Below, piece after piece: positions 13,401 through 24,300 of a stretch of 64,000 bases of DNA. Both the position numbers and the translations under genes were made by a program. The notes beneath the pieces were generated by a model, which was not told the DNA's origin, made no database searches, and saw nothing but the letters and a program-made list of their open reading frames with translations. This DNA is from Euglena gracilis (lineage: Eukaryota; Euglenida; Euglenophyceae; Euglenales), in the NCBI GenBank assembly GCA_039621445.1, contig CP154957.1, positions 36,544,696-36,608,695 on the forward strand, in the 5' to 3' direction. How positions within the stretch are numbered: position 1 is the first letter of the stretch; each line of letters opens with the position of its first letter.

Positions 13401-16400
13401 TTGGCATAGGCGGGGGGGGGCTCCGTCCCCCCCGCACCCCCCCCCCTCAAATAACAAAATCCCTTCTATGTTGGCAACATACTCCGGGGTTAAGTCGTTT
13501 TTGTGGCTCACTTTGGCATAGGCGGGGGGGGGGGGGATCCGCCCCCCCGCACCCCCCCTCAAATAACAAAATCCCTTCTATGTTGGCAATATACTTGGAG
13601 GGCTAAGTCCTTTTTGTGCAAAATTTGACTTATATTGATTTATATACAACGGGGAGAGGTGTTCTTTTGCCAAAAGTGGTCCAAAATGGACATTTTGCCC
13701 CCAGTTTTTTGCATATTCACCCCGGATTGGGGGGTTCTGGAGCCATTTGGGTGGGTTTTGACTGGTGTTGAGGTGATTTGGACAAAAGTTTTTTCTCAGG
13801 GGGGGGGGGGCTTAAAAGTCGGCGAAACTGGCCCGTAACTACATTAGAGTGGGTGGTCGGCCGACTAGTCGGCCGACCACCCACTACCCCCCCCCCGTGG
13901 AGGGGGGAGTTTTCAGCCTGTCGTGATGCAGAATGCTTGCATTTCTAAAGGATTTTCATGTAATCCCTGTTTCGTCATTGGTTTTTTACCCCTCCGGACC
14001 CCATCAAGGGCCTACCGACCCCCCACCGACCAAAGATTTCCATCTGAGGGTGTTCCTGTTGGTGTAAGGCACTTATTTGGACCCATCCGGACCATTTCCG
14101 GGTGGTTTGGACCCGCCACAGACCATTTTTATGACCACCGACTAGCCACCGACTAGTTTGCACACAATTTTCTTCATAAAAAGTCGGCGAGACTGGCCCG
14201 TAACTACATTAGAGTGGGTGGTCGGCCGACTAATCCGCCGACCACCCAGGCCCCCCCCCCCCCGTCTCGCCGACTAGCTGCCGACCAGGCCTAGTCGGCC
14301 GACCAGTTGGGTGGTCGGCCGACTAGTCGGCCGACCCCCCAGGACCCCCCCCCCCCAGTCTACCGCCTAGAGCCCTCCCCCCCCCACCGCCACCGCGCAG
14401 GTGTTCGGGCCGAAGCTCTTCGCCCCGGACCGCCACGTCGTCGCCAACTCCTTCTCGGCGTGGTGCCTCGGCTGCCGCCGCCTGCCGCCCAAGGGCTACG
14501 ACGAGAGGCATCGCTGTGCCCCTCCCCTCCCCTCCCCCTCGCACTCTTCCCTCCGGGCAGTTGCGCGGCCCGTCAAACGGGGTGTTTTGAAAACAGCGAC
14601 AAGAGATCCGTTTTCCAGCAGCTTTTTTTGAACCTGCCATTCCTGCAGGGCTCACCAAAAATAACACCTCTTTTCAGTTGCATTGTTTCAAAAGTGCCGA
14701 AGCCAACTTTTGCACATGTACACAGCATCAGGGATGCTCGAAATGTTCACTCTGCACCTCTTTTCCAGAGTGAAGGTCCTCTGGACCACAGCCACAGGGA
14801 CATATGGAAGCCCGTCGGCATTGAGATCGGTGGTGGTCGGGGGGAGGGGTTCCTGACCGCCCCTTCCCCCAGGGATTAAAGGGCAAGGTGGTAGGGAGGA
14901 AGCGTCTGGACCCCACCCCCTCCCTCTTTGGCAAGTTCCAAAGATACCCGGCGTGTAACCTTTCCCCCTCACTTTTAAGCAGATTGCACTTTTTTTTGAC
15001 GTTGGGTATTTTCCAGGTGTGTTCACAAAGTCAGAAAAAGAGCATTTTTGGGATTATTTTCAAAAATACATCAGGGATTTTCCAACAATTTTATCCGAGT
15101 ATCCGGCATTTTGCCCAGACACAGAACCAAGGGGGGGTGCTGACGTGCTGGTTGCATTTTTTTCGTTTTTTTGATTTTGGAAAAATGTGCGATTTTTGTG
15201 TGTGTTTTTGTGTGGTTTTTTTTCCTTGGTGATTTTTGGATTTTGCTGTAAAAACGTTCGACTAAGAAAAATTACTCATTTTCCCCCCGAGACAAAAAGT
15301 TTTTGTCAAATTTTTGTCATTTTTACATTTCTTTTGGTCAACAAAATGCTTTTTTTTTATGCAGAATGGAATATTTCCCCCGGCAGAGCCGAAAATTCTT
15401 CCAAGTCCTCTCCAGAAAGTGTGTTCCGAGGGATATCCTTTTTAAGGATTTTACATGCAATTTGTTTCTTTTTGCGTTTATAGTTTTATTTGCTTTTTTT
15501 TGTGTTTTTTTTGTGTCGCGTTTTTTTTTTAACAGCCCATCCTGCACCCCCCCCCCCTGCAGAACACCCATTTTTTTCTGCTTTTCCCTGATTTTTTCGC
15601 TCACAGTTTTGAGGTGGAGGGGGGCGCCTGAACCCTCCCTCCGTGTTGGAAGCCCCCCCCAGAGCTTCCCAAACATCCCTGATGAATAGCGTCCAAGGTC
15701 TAAGTAATGCAAACTGCAGAGGTGTGGTCAGAAAAGTTACCATCACAGGAATGGCACCACACACTACACAATTGAGTGCGGTCTGACTCGGGTTGCAGGT
15801 GGCCTCAAATTTTTCCATTTTTTTTCAAAAACAAAATTTTCCAATATTGTTTTCAACGTTAAGAATTTTCCCTTTTCCCTGCAATTTGTGTTTGTCGCGA
15901 ATTTCCCCCATTGTAATTTTAAGAAATATAACAACCAATGCCAGAAGTCTGCAGGCAAAATGAAGCTCGAAGCTTGAAGCTTGACGTTTAGAGTCACCCA
16001 GCAGCAATATATGCAGATGGACCGCTCTTCAGAGAGGAACAGACCCAAAAGGAAGCCTGCACATCCTCGTTTGACATTTTTACTGTCACATGACATTTTG
16101 ATGCTGTCTGAAAAAATGTCCATATGTCATCCATGGGATGTGACCAAGCCAGGGCGTTGCTCAAGAGAATTTGACCCCACCCCCCTATGGGGGTCCAGCC
16201 AGCCAGCAGCTTTTTTTCCAGTCCCGGAACCAGGGCCGTGTGCAGTTTTCATTGCCTGAGAAACTGGCTATCGTCAAAGATGTGGACCTGCCAGTCCCAA
16301 CCCTTTCTCATGAAATGTTTCAAGGAACCAAAGGATTGCTAAGACTGCGGCAAAGAACCCGATCCATCTTGCAGTTGTGTATTTGCAGTTTGCCAGAGCC

Positions 16401-17775
16401 TTGAATATGTGCGACTGCCTGGGGGTGGGGGGCTTTTATTTGGATTTTTGGCGGGAAACCCGAGGGCGAGGGGCATCTATTTGGGGGGGGGGGTTATGCA
16501 AAAAGTCGATCTTTTGACCCCAAACTTGCCCTGGCCAGCCCAAATCCGACCCATTTTGCCCATTTTTGGCCCATCTTTGCACCCCCCCTGAAAGCACAAA
16601 ATCCGTTACCGTCCAGTCGCCCTTCAGGCGGCCGGAAAACAGTAAAACTCGTCATGGGAGAAAGGGCTTTAATTCCTTCTTCCCCACTGTGGTGATGGCC
16701 TTTTCAATCACACTCTTGACTGTTGTGTCCTGCCCTTGAATCAGAACTTTTTTCTCCTCTTCATCTTCGGCCTTAACATGTGTGACGTTATTTTTTTTCA
16801 AGGACCAGCCAACAACCAGTGGGGGGGGGGTGCGTCGAATTTGGGTGAAAAATTGAAAAAAAAAGTTTTAAAACACATTTTTGATGTTTTTAGGTTGATG
16901 GACGAGGGTCCAAGGTTGCCAGAAATAAATTTTTTTTCCCTAGATATCGACCCGGTTTTCCAAAATATGCAATTTTTTCAGCGTTTCTTTTTGGACTGCC
17001 CTGGGGGGATGACATCCACAATGTTTTCCGCAATTTCTCCGCTGTTTTTTTCCCCCTTCTTTCCTCACTCTGCAATAACTTGAATTTGAAGGAAATTGGA
17101 AGGTGCAGTGGCCATTCCTCAAATGGTTCGTAAGGGAGGGTGAACACAAGCCTTTTTTTTTTAATTCCGTTCTGTTGTGTTTTCCGATTTTTTTTGGCAA
17201 AGTTTGAAGGTTTTTGGGGCAATATTTGTGTGCTATTTATTTCTCCTGAAAAATGATTTGACTGAGAAAGAATCTGCATGCTGGACCAGCTTTTCCCCTG
17301 AGGCCCAGCTTAAATATTTGTCTTTTTTGAATTATTTTTCCCGACGGATTCCATATTCTTGTAATCAGTGTGTTCCCGAGGTTGTGGGGCCGTCCTCCGT
17401 TTTGAAAATAGTGTGAATGATGGTTTAAAGCATACCCCAATGTGCAAAATGATCTGCAGTGGAAATGTGTACACTCCTAGTATATTAATTTTTTTTTGCA
17501 ATTTCCACCCCCCCCCCCCGATTATCTGGAAGGCCTCCGATATCGATTCCTCTTTGCGAATGATTGGACCGGAACAGAGATGCGCATCACTGCATGTATC
17601 ATGCACATCAGCTCAAATTATCTCCTTCCACCTGAGGCGAACGACGCCAATTGCCTGCGATGCCATCGCCACCGGTGCCCTTTCTGTGCACAGGAGCGGG
17701 CTGAAGCCTCCGTACAGTTTCGTCACCGCCTGTGCCTTCGACCAGGACACCATCTACCGGGTGACGGAGGTGTAG
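1439..17775 (+). CDS. F-box/leucine-rich-repeat (FBXL/AMN1-like) protein, 15 exons, 5' end incomplete
   Basis: Exons: 1439-1596, 2916-3007, 3268-3373, 4183-4283, 5521-5674, 6389-6487, 6790-6987, 7553-7611, 7714-7814, 7893-7941, 8095-8200, 11822-11898, 12235-12339, 14401-14515, 17612-17775. All use GT donors and AG acceptors. Reading phase is kept across every junction except 6987/7553, where my model is one base off, so a boundary there is wrong. About 560 codons are visible. The first exon (CRLLHRLYTS..AFDLSACPL) resembles the end of an F-box running into the first repeat. LRR exons follow: CPNLSTISLQFC, CPRLRTVSLWDC, LRALYLGDW, LPLLEVLDVSN, MKRLRQLYLPD. The C-terminus is TIYRVTEV then TAG. 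F-box/LRR proteins usually act as substrate receptors of SCF ubiquitin ligases; that role is inferred from the family. The N-terminal half of the F-box and the start codon were not found. Confidence 0.82.
3420..3535. repeat. Purine/pyrimidine-alternating GT/GCAT tract
   Basis: Repeats of gtgt, gcatgcgt and gcaggcat run through this part of the intron between the exons ending at 3373 and starting at 4183. Alternating purine-pyrimidine sequence of this kind can adopt left-handed DNA. No gene is seen. Confidence 0.6.
3770..3935. repeat. AT microsatellite (TATATTA)n
   Basis: About 165 bases of TATATTATA-type repeat grade into a CATATACA tract. The open frames of I, Y and L read through it are artefacts of the repeat. 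Confidence 0.85.
4380..4720. repeat. Intron segment with repeated 'gacttataaccccc' motifs
   Basis: The motif acttataac(c)n occurs at least four times here. The last occurrence forms a perfect hairpin at about 4690-4713, with arms CTTATAACCCC and GGGGTTATAAG. The whole segment is intronic in the FBXL-like gene model and has no exon. Confidence 0.6.
9495..9528. repeat. Perfect hairpin inside an intron
   Basis: Arms TGGTTAGGGGGAAG and CTTCCCCCTAACCA are perfect complements around a six-base spacer. It is an isolated inverted repeat with no gene or target duplication that I can attach to it. Confidence 0.7.
10797..10940. repeat. Dispersed repeat R3, copy 1
   Basis: The segment begins 'tttcctcactctgcaataac' and runs to 'gttgtgttttccga'. 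A second copy at 17057-17200 is nearly identical apart from a short deletion around 'taagtgctggcc' and a different T-run length. Both copies lie in introns of the FBXL-like gene, in the same orientation. Confidence 0.85.
13112..14365. mobile_element. 1.25-kb non-autonomous element with ~104-bp terminal inverted repeats
   Basis: The sequences 13112-13216 and 14262-14365 are near-perfect reverse complements, differing mainly in G/C run length. Both ends begin CGGTAGACTGGGGG read inward. Each arm contains the palindrome GGTCGGCCGACTAGTCGGCC. A further pair of direct repeats lies inside at about 13816-13885 and 14179-14248 ('ctggcccgtaactacatt' plus the palindrome). If the element proper starts at GACTGG, a TA flanks both ends, as in Tc1/mariner-type insertions, but the palindromic CGG/CCG beyond makes this ambiguous. 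No transposase is encoded. It sits in an intron, so the host gene may tolerate it. Confidence 0.85.
13225..13620. repeat. ~110-bp tandem repeat, 3.5 copies
   Basis: Units start 'ataacaaaatcccttct' and continue through 'gttggcaacatactc', 'aagtcgtttttgtggctcac' and a G/C-run spacer of variable length. Copies begin near 13227, 13338, 13449 and 13560, the first and last being partial or diverged. The array lies inside the 13112-14365 element, so it expanded within it or was carried along. Confidence 0.85.
14516..17611 (+). other. 3.1-kb final intron of the FBXL-like gene
   Basis: T-rich DNA with no supportable exon. The only recognised content is repeat R3 at 17057-17200. The junction 14515/17612 is in phase (T plus CT gives Ser). 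Confidence 0.5.
17057..17200. repeat. Dispersed repeat R3, copy 2
   Basis: This is the second copy of the sequence at 10797-10940. High similarity over about 140 bases with a small internal indel suggests a recent duplication or two insertions of one short element. Confidence 0.85.
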
Positions 17776-18235
17776 TGAGAGCCGGCCCCCAACCGGCACA
17801 CCCCCACACCTTGGGAATCCCCTTTGTCCCTTCCACAGCTCCTCCCTCCATCACCCTCTTCCCCAGTCCTCTGCCTCCTGTCCCCTGTGCACCCCCTCCC
17901 CCCACCTCCATGGCTAAGTCTCAATGTTCCCAATGACACCGCCATCGCCTGATGGGGACCGGCGTGTTTGTTTTCTCTTTGGTGGGGCGATTCCTCCCTC
18001 GGCGTCCTCCTCTCATCTGACATCTGCCGCCCCTCCCCCAACCACCCCAACTGCGGACCCTCCCTGCAAAGCCTGCAAAGAGAACCCCCTCGGTCGTTCG
18101 TCGCCTTGCATCTTATGAAAGTCTTGTGTCTGTTTTGTGAAGGCCGATGGTTCAACGCTTTCTGGGTTTTGGAGCATATCCTCTGATCATTCACATCATG
18201 CTAATCATGTGGTTTTCTTTTCCTTCAGATATACA

Positions 18236-18241
18236 AATAAA
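18236..18241 (+). promoter_or_regulatory. Polyadenylation signal AATAAA for the FBXL-like gene
   Basis: AATAAA lies about 460 bases after the TAG at 17773-17775, in a stretch with no further supportable exon. It is a reasonable 3' end for the upstream gene, although no transcript evidence is available. Confidence 0.5.
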
Positions 18242-19909
18242 ATACAAATAACATCCCCCCCCCCCTCTCTCGTAGCCTTGCCCTCTCATCAGCTTCCTCT
18301 CTGAAGGAGTTTGCATCCTTGGGACAGTTGCCCGAGAATGTGTTCAGACCAGGCACCTTTAAGCCACCATAGGTTCGAGAAATTTAATGCATGCATGCAT
18401 GCATCCAATCAATGGTTTTGTTCCAATTGCGTTGTTGTCACAGCTTGCTCCTTTGTCATGCCATGCGGGAAATGAAAAGATCCCAGTTTTCAATTCAGGC
18501 ATTTCCATGAAATGTGTCTCAGAAATGGATTGTGTATGATGAGGCTGAGGTTTGCCAAAATGTGCAGCTAGGCGGCCCACCTGTTACTGAGCCCTTCTAA
18601 TTAAAAGTCTGCCAGCAATATGAACCGCCCCAGAAGATTATTTTTCCAATTTAATTGTTGTGGGTAATGTCGAAATTGGAAGGCTGCAATCAAAATGCAA
18701 ATTTAATGCTTCTTTCAAAAGAAAGTTGGTTATTTTTGAAAGATGGGTTTTGGAGATTGGGTTGGGGAAAGTTTTTTTCTTTACAGTTTCACTTGAAGTT
18801 CAGTTTGTTGAAGACAGAAAAGAAATCATAGTTCAAAGGCGAGAGAGTGTTCTGGTGTCCTCGGAACGAGGATGAGAACTTTGGGGAATAATGTGAGAAA
18901 GTTTAAGTGGTTTCGAATTTGGAGATGTTATTGATTCAATTGGTTGTTGGAATTTTTTTTTATTCCCAACCACTTTTGACTTTGTTTGAAAATGCTAATT
19001 CCCCCTCCAAACCATTTTTTTTATGTTGACTCTTTTTCTCTCGCCTTTTCTCCGGATGTTACAAATGAAAATTCTTGAAATCAAAAAAGATTCGTAGAAT
19101 TTCAGGAACTTTTCTTTAAAACCAGATTTAATATTTTTTTAAATAAAACAGCGATTTTTTTTTCCTGAAAACGACCGTCTGAGTATTTTTATTTTTAAGT
19201 CACCATACCAACAAGCACACAGATATATTCCTTTTAATTATTTAATCTTTTTTTATTTTTTTGAATCTGTGCTGTGTTTGTTTCCTGGTCATTTTTTGGC
19301 GATAAAATTGCAATGAGCAAACACCTCCGATAATACCCACCGCAACACCCAAGGATGGGGGACCTATTCACCCCCCCCAAAAAAAACACCAACCCACCCA
19401 CCCACCTTTGGCCGAAAAAAAATTCCTACCCACCTTCAATTGGATTGGCTTTGGTGCATCCCAGAATTTTTAGCACACATTCCTGGACAGTGAACAACAA
19501 CGAACAAAAACGAGATGATTTGTTTTTGATATGATGATCCTTTCCAATTTCAGGCAGTTTTGGCTGTGATCCATTTCACCAGTCTTATTTTTTTAATAAT
19601 TGTCATTTAAGAAGAAGAATTGCTATTATCAAGAAGAGTTATATTTTTTTTGCATATGTAACCCGCAGGACGGCAGGACATGAACAAAACAATCGATGGT
19701 GATTTCAGTCTTCTCTGATGTCATTTTCTGTTTTTTTTAAAAAAAAGAAAAGTATAGTATGACGTGATTTGCAAAACCAGGAGTAATCGATGCCCCGCAG
19801 TACAAACTTCATTTCGCACAGGGATCAGGCATTCTCCAACAGTGAGGCTTTATTGGGAGATGGTGGGCCTGTTTGGGGGCTTTTTGACACGATTCCCGCG
19901 CCCTTTCAG
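18242..19909. other. Intergenic stretch without a supported gene
   Basis: AT-rich sequence with many T runs. Open frames are short and lack splice-site or composition support. I see nothing else in it. Confidence 0.5.
18388..18405. repeat. CATG tetranucleotide run
   Basis: A short (CATG)n run in the intergenic stretch after the FBXL-like gene. Confidence 0.6.
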
Positions 19910-20068
19910 CCGCCAATGTGCCGCTCCCTCCCCGCCATGCCCGAGGCAACATTGTGGGCAAGATGGTGTGCCCTCGCTGGTTGCACAACGCCCAGCTCCC
20001 TTTTCATTTCAGAAGGCACAGAGCAGCACCAAGTCAAGGTCCCGCAGTTCCCAACATGTCACGGTTTG
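19910..20068 (+). CDS. Possible exon(s) of an unrecognised gene
   Basis: A good acceptor (cctttcag) precedes codons reading NVPLPPRHARGNIVGKM. A GT donor follows, and a second acceptor (catttcag) opens KAQSSTKSRSRS before another GT. Both junctions can keep phase 0 with a 60-base intron. Composition is exon-like (GC-rich against a T-rich background). It may belong to the gene with exons at 20754-25703, but I cannot connect the phases. No domain is recognised. Confidence 0.35.
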
Positions 20069-20753
20069 TTTGTCGTTGTTCGTACGGTGGCCACCCGTGC
20101 CACACAGTCTGTATTTTTCCCAAAAATGATGGAATGATTACCATTAGCGGAGGTTTCAAGCTTAGTCTTGTGGCTACTTAAATGGGCACGTGGCATAGGG
20201 AAGGTACGTTTGAATTGTTGTCCCCAAATTGGCGAGGTGGGAGACGTTGCCTGAAGTACACAGATAATTTTAATGGTTTCTTTTGTTCAGATGAATGTCC
20301 GAACAAAAATTACAGACTCTTGATATTGTGGACAGCTCCTAAATTTTCCCAGGATGTTTTTTCCCGCATATTTTGCCACCTTCCTGACAACTCTTTGAGC
20401 CAAGGCAGGAGAAGTTATGAAGCACCATCAAAGACCATGGACATTTTCTATGGTCCACAGAGGGAATACAGTGACATTTGCAAACGACGCATTTTTTTGA
20501 GCTTTTATTCTTATGACGCTCTGGAGAATAAAAGGTTTCTCACTGCAGTGTGGTATCAAAGAATATTGAATACAAAATCAAAATTTGTAATTTTTCTGAT
20601 ATTCAAAATTCTATAACAGAATTTTCCCAAAGATTCTTTTCATACACCTTGTCCTTTTCATTGCCTCCATCTTTTGTTTCGATTGTAATTCCATTGTATA
20701 ACCAAATGTCATTTTCTGCCAAAGGTTCTGCATTCTCCTCTTCTTGTTTTCAG

Positions 20754-21215
20754 GAGGTTCTACAGCTGGGGCTCATCAAGCTGCTGGGAGTGGAAGATGG
20801 GTTCGAGTACTGCATCCAGTACGAGGGGGGTAAGGACACTGGGGAAACACCGTTCCTCTTGGTATGCTGCTCCACAGATTGCTCATGGTTTGGAGGTCGC
20901 ACTGTTTATCAACACATAACCAGTGCTTAAAACTAACCCTGCCATCTAAAGAAAAGACCAGTCACCCATAAGATATTAAATTGTTTCATTACAATTCATT
21001 GAAGGACCAGTCATTATTGTCAACATTTGACTCCAAGTGTGAATTGTCAATGCAGAGATTCCTAAACGGATGAATATGGGCATATCCAAGAAACTTTCTG
21101 GTTAAGATCATCACAAAAGGATGAAATGTAGATAAGTGCGGACGAGGCATGCAGCATCACATTGTTTTATTTTTTTTTGAGTTTTTCACTTTTTCGCTTT
21201 CGCTTTTTTGTTTGT

Positions 21216-21308
<93 letters not shown>

Positions 21309-24300
21309 GCGATTTTTGGATTTGGTTGGAAGTTTTTTTAATTTGTAAATTTTACATTTTGTCCCCGATTTTCCCCCACAATCAACCTTTTTCGTCAATT
21401 TTCTGTCTTTTTTGTTTGTTTGTCCAACAGATTACACGTAATATATATCAAAACAAGTTGCATGATGAATAATTTCCTGGAAAAGGATTTAAAAAATGTC
21501 TTATCCAAGCAGAAAAGTCTACACCGCTGGAGAGATTCTGAAGGAATTTAACCCCCCCCCCCAATACCAGGGGGTATAATATTTGGGCTTCTGAAAATCT
21601 GGGGCCAGGGGGGTATATCATTTGGGGGTGTATTATTTGAGCGTATTTTTCAACTCAAAAATTGACCCCGAAGTGCACATTTTTACATATTTTCTGAGTG
21701 GTGAACATTTTTAATATTTTATGTTAGGTTGATGTATTCCAACACAGAGGGAGGGGGCTGGGCCGGCCCTCTTATCTAGAAACAACAAAGGGTCAGGAAA
21801 ATTTTCGGTTCTGTACACAGTTAAAGGGAAAAAATTGTTCATCTTTTTCGAGTTTTTAACCTTTTTTTAGAATTAGAAACACCAAAGCATCAAAAAATAT
21901 GCATTATGCTTATGATTAAAAGTGGGGGGAAAAGGAAATTTTGTGCACGTTTTGGCGCGCGGCGCAGAAAGGAAATGCATTTTTTTTTAGAAACCTGCCA
22001 AGGGAGGGGGTGGGAGGTCGGACACCCGCTCCCAACATCCAGGAAGGGGGGGGGGTCGAACAGGGTTTGACCGATGCTGAGCTCTTTGTTTCCAAATGCA
22101 ACATGCCCAGTCATACTCGATGCACCGGCCCGGCAGGGCAGCCTGGCCTTGCCCAGCAGCCATATTTTGGATAGGCAGGGAGTTGCGGGGAAATCAAAAA
22201 GCTGTTAGGTGGGGCGTTTAAAGGGCTTCAAATAAGGTACTGGACATTTTGCTTGATTTTGCGCCATTTTTTTTTGAGATATTTGGCATTCTGGATTTTT
22301 GGGACCAAAAAAATAGCCTCGGGCCAGGCGGGGGGTTACCAGAAAGTGAACCTGCGGGCACGTGGAGCGTTTTACGGGCATTTTAGGTCGCTGGTCGCAA
22401 CCCTGCAGTGCTGCTTCGTGGCTTCACTTGGCCACATCTCAGGCCAGGCAGGGAGTTGCTGGGAAGTCAAAATACGGGCAGGTGGGGGATCCAAGGGCTT
22501 CAATTTAGGTCTCCGGACATTTCGTTTGATTTTTGCTCCATTTTTCAAGTATTTTGCAAGCATCGATTTTTGGCCCCAGAAATCGGCCAAATTTACCGGA
22601 AATGGCCATAATTTGGGCCACACATGGAGATGGGGGGGAAAAGCAAAAGATTGTTGGGATAGGGCATTCATTTGTTAACCGCTTGACATTTCCTTTGATT
22701 TTGCTTCATTTTCGAGATATTTTGAAAGAATCTATTTTTGATCTAAATTTAACAAAACAGGGGTAGAACCACCCCTCCCTCCCCCCTGGGTTGGCAATGA
22801 AAACCGCCCTGGAGTTCCCGGAAACATTTTTTTTTTCAGTCGCGAGCGACTGGATCCCGGCTCACCAAATCACCTCAGTTTGACCCCCAACTCCCCACCT
22901 GGCCTGAGTTATTCAGCTGACAAGGGGTCCAAACTGGGTAGGATTGGCCAACCCGCCCCAGTTTCGACTCTGCCATTTCGCCAGGGTGAGACTTTGGGAC
23001 GAAAAAACGATTTTTCATAATATCTCGGGAAAACGACAATATTTCTAAAAAAATTAAATAAAAACGAATAAAAAATTAATCGCTCCATCGCCGACACGCT
23101 TGGACTGTTTTTTGTCTCGTTATCCCTAAATCGGCCATTTTCTGTTATTTTTGGGGCCCCTTTTCCCTGCTGGCAAGCCACTCCAGAGAGATAGGAGCTC
23201 AGCGACCACCCCCTACCACCTACCTCAATACTGAGAGACTTCCCATATATCCCTGCTCACCATTATTAAATTTTCAATAGAAACAAAAGGAATGTGTGAT
23301 TATCTGCATGCCACGGCAAAATGGGGGCACCCCCCCCCCTGGTGGCCAAGGGTCTTATCAAATGTGCCGAACCTCCTTGGTGGGCGAAATCCACATGGTC
23401 CATGGTAAGCTGAACCTTGTTCGCGCCTTTGACATTCTTTGGTGAATATCCTCACCCCCCTTCTGTAAAAGGCAATACCTCTCTGTTCCAAAACCCTTTG
23501 GCATGTCTGTTTACTTTTTTTTGAAATGTTCGCGGTGGGCAAAATGTGTGTATTGAATGGAGAATGTCAGGTTTGACGACTACCACTGTTGAGGCACAGT
23601 ATTCATAACCTCATTTTGACGCCGAAGCTGCCCCAAAAAAGAAGGCCCAGAGGGTTTGGGTGAGATTTGGGATCTGAAAAGACTAGCGTGTACGCACACT
23701 GCGTGTCAGAAAGGACACAGAAAAGGTGTCGGCACCAACGTCACGCTGTTCGCTACCGGCTGGCTGGCACAGGCACAGGAGCAAAGTGTCTTCTACGACC
23801 ACTATGGGCAGCTGAGGCTGGGAGAGGAGAACTACGTCCTCTTCCAAGTGCTTCAGGTTACAGGGGCAATGCCTGTATTGTTGCTCTGTCTGGTGCGAGG
23901 CTGAATAGCACAGCTTTTCCCAGCTCCACGCCAGATGCATATTTGGCATCAGTTGCGACTCCAGCGAAATATTTTTTCCAGAAGGTGGACCTCTGAGGGT
24001 CAAGTGAGCACTCCTGGAATGTATTGCATTTTTTATTTATCTGCAACCTGAGGGCTGAAAGACCCAAAATAACCTGCCCCCTGGAAAGTGAATCTCTTCT
24101 TCAAATCCCACAGCTGTACCCCACCCCTCCCACAAAATATGTCAAGTGGAAGAAATGCAAAGCCTCTGGGTATGAGCTACACATCGCAGCAAATACAATT
24201 GTGTATAAGTCGGAGAAGGGGATTTCTAAAGGACCCCGGAGGTCCAGCCAGCTAACTTGAAAATGGTGCTTGCTGGGAAAAAGGTGCTGGCGTGAGCCCT

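Larger units (their letters stand above)
12340..14400 (+). other. Intron carrying an inverted-repeat element and tandem repeats
   Basis: The flanking exons (…LPLLQ and VFGPKLFAP…) join in phase 0, so this is modelled as one intron. It holds C-rich repeats containing a 'ggcgccaaaggcgcc' palindrome near 12628, and the 1.25-kb element described separately. A possible exon at about 12909 was rejected because no junction keeps the frame. Confidence 0.6.

Noticed and set aside
17670-17690. A 19-base intron joining CLRCHRHR to SGLKPPYS
   Set aside because: A single exon from the acceptor at 17611 reads through in phase with exon 14401-14515, so no minute intron is needed.
21186-21472. Poly-Phe/poly-Lys open frames
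   Set aside because: Translation of the poly(T) tract.
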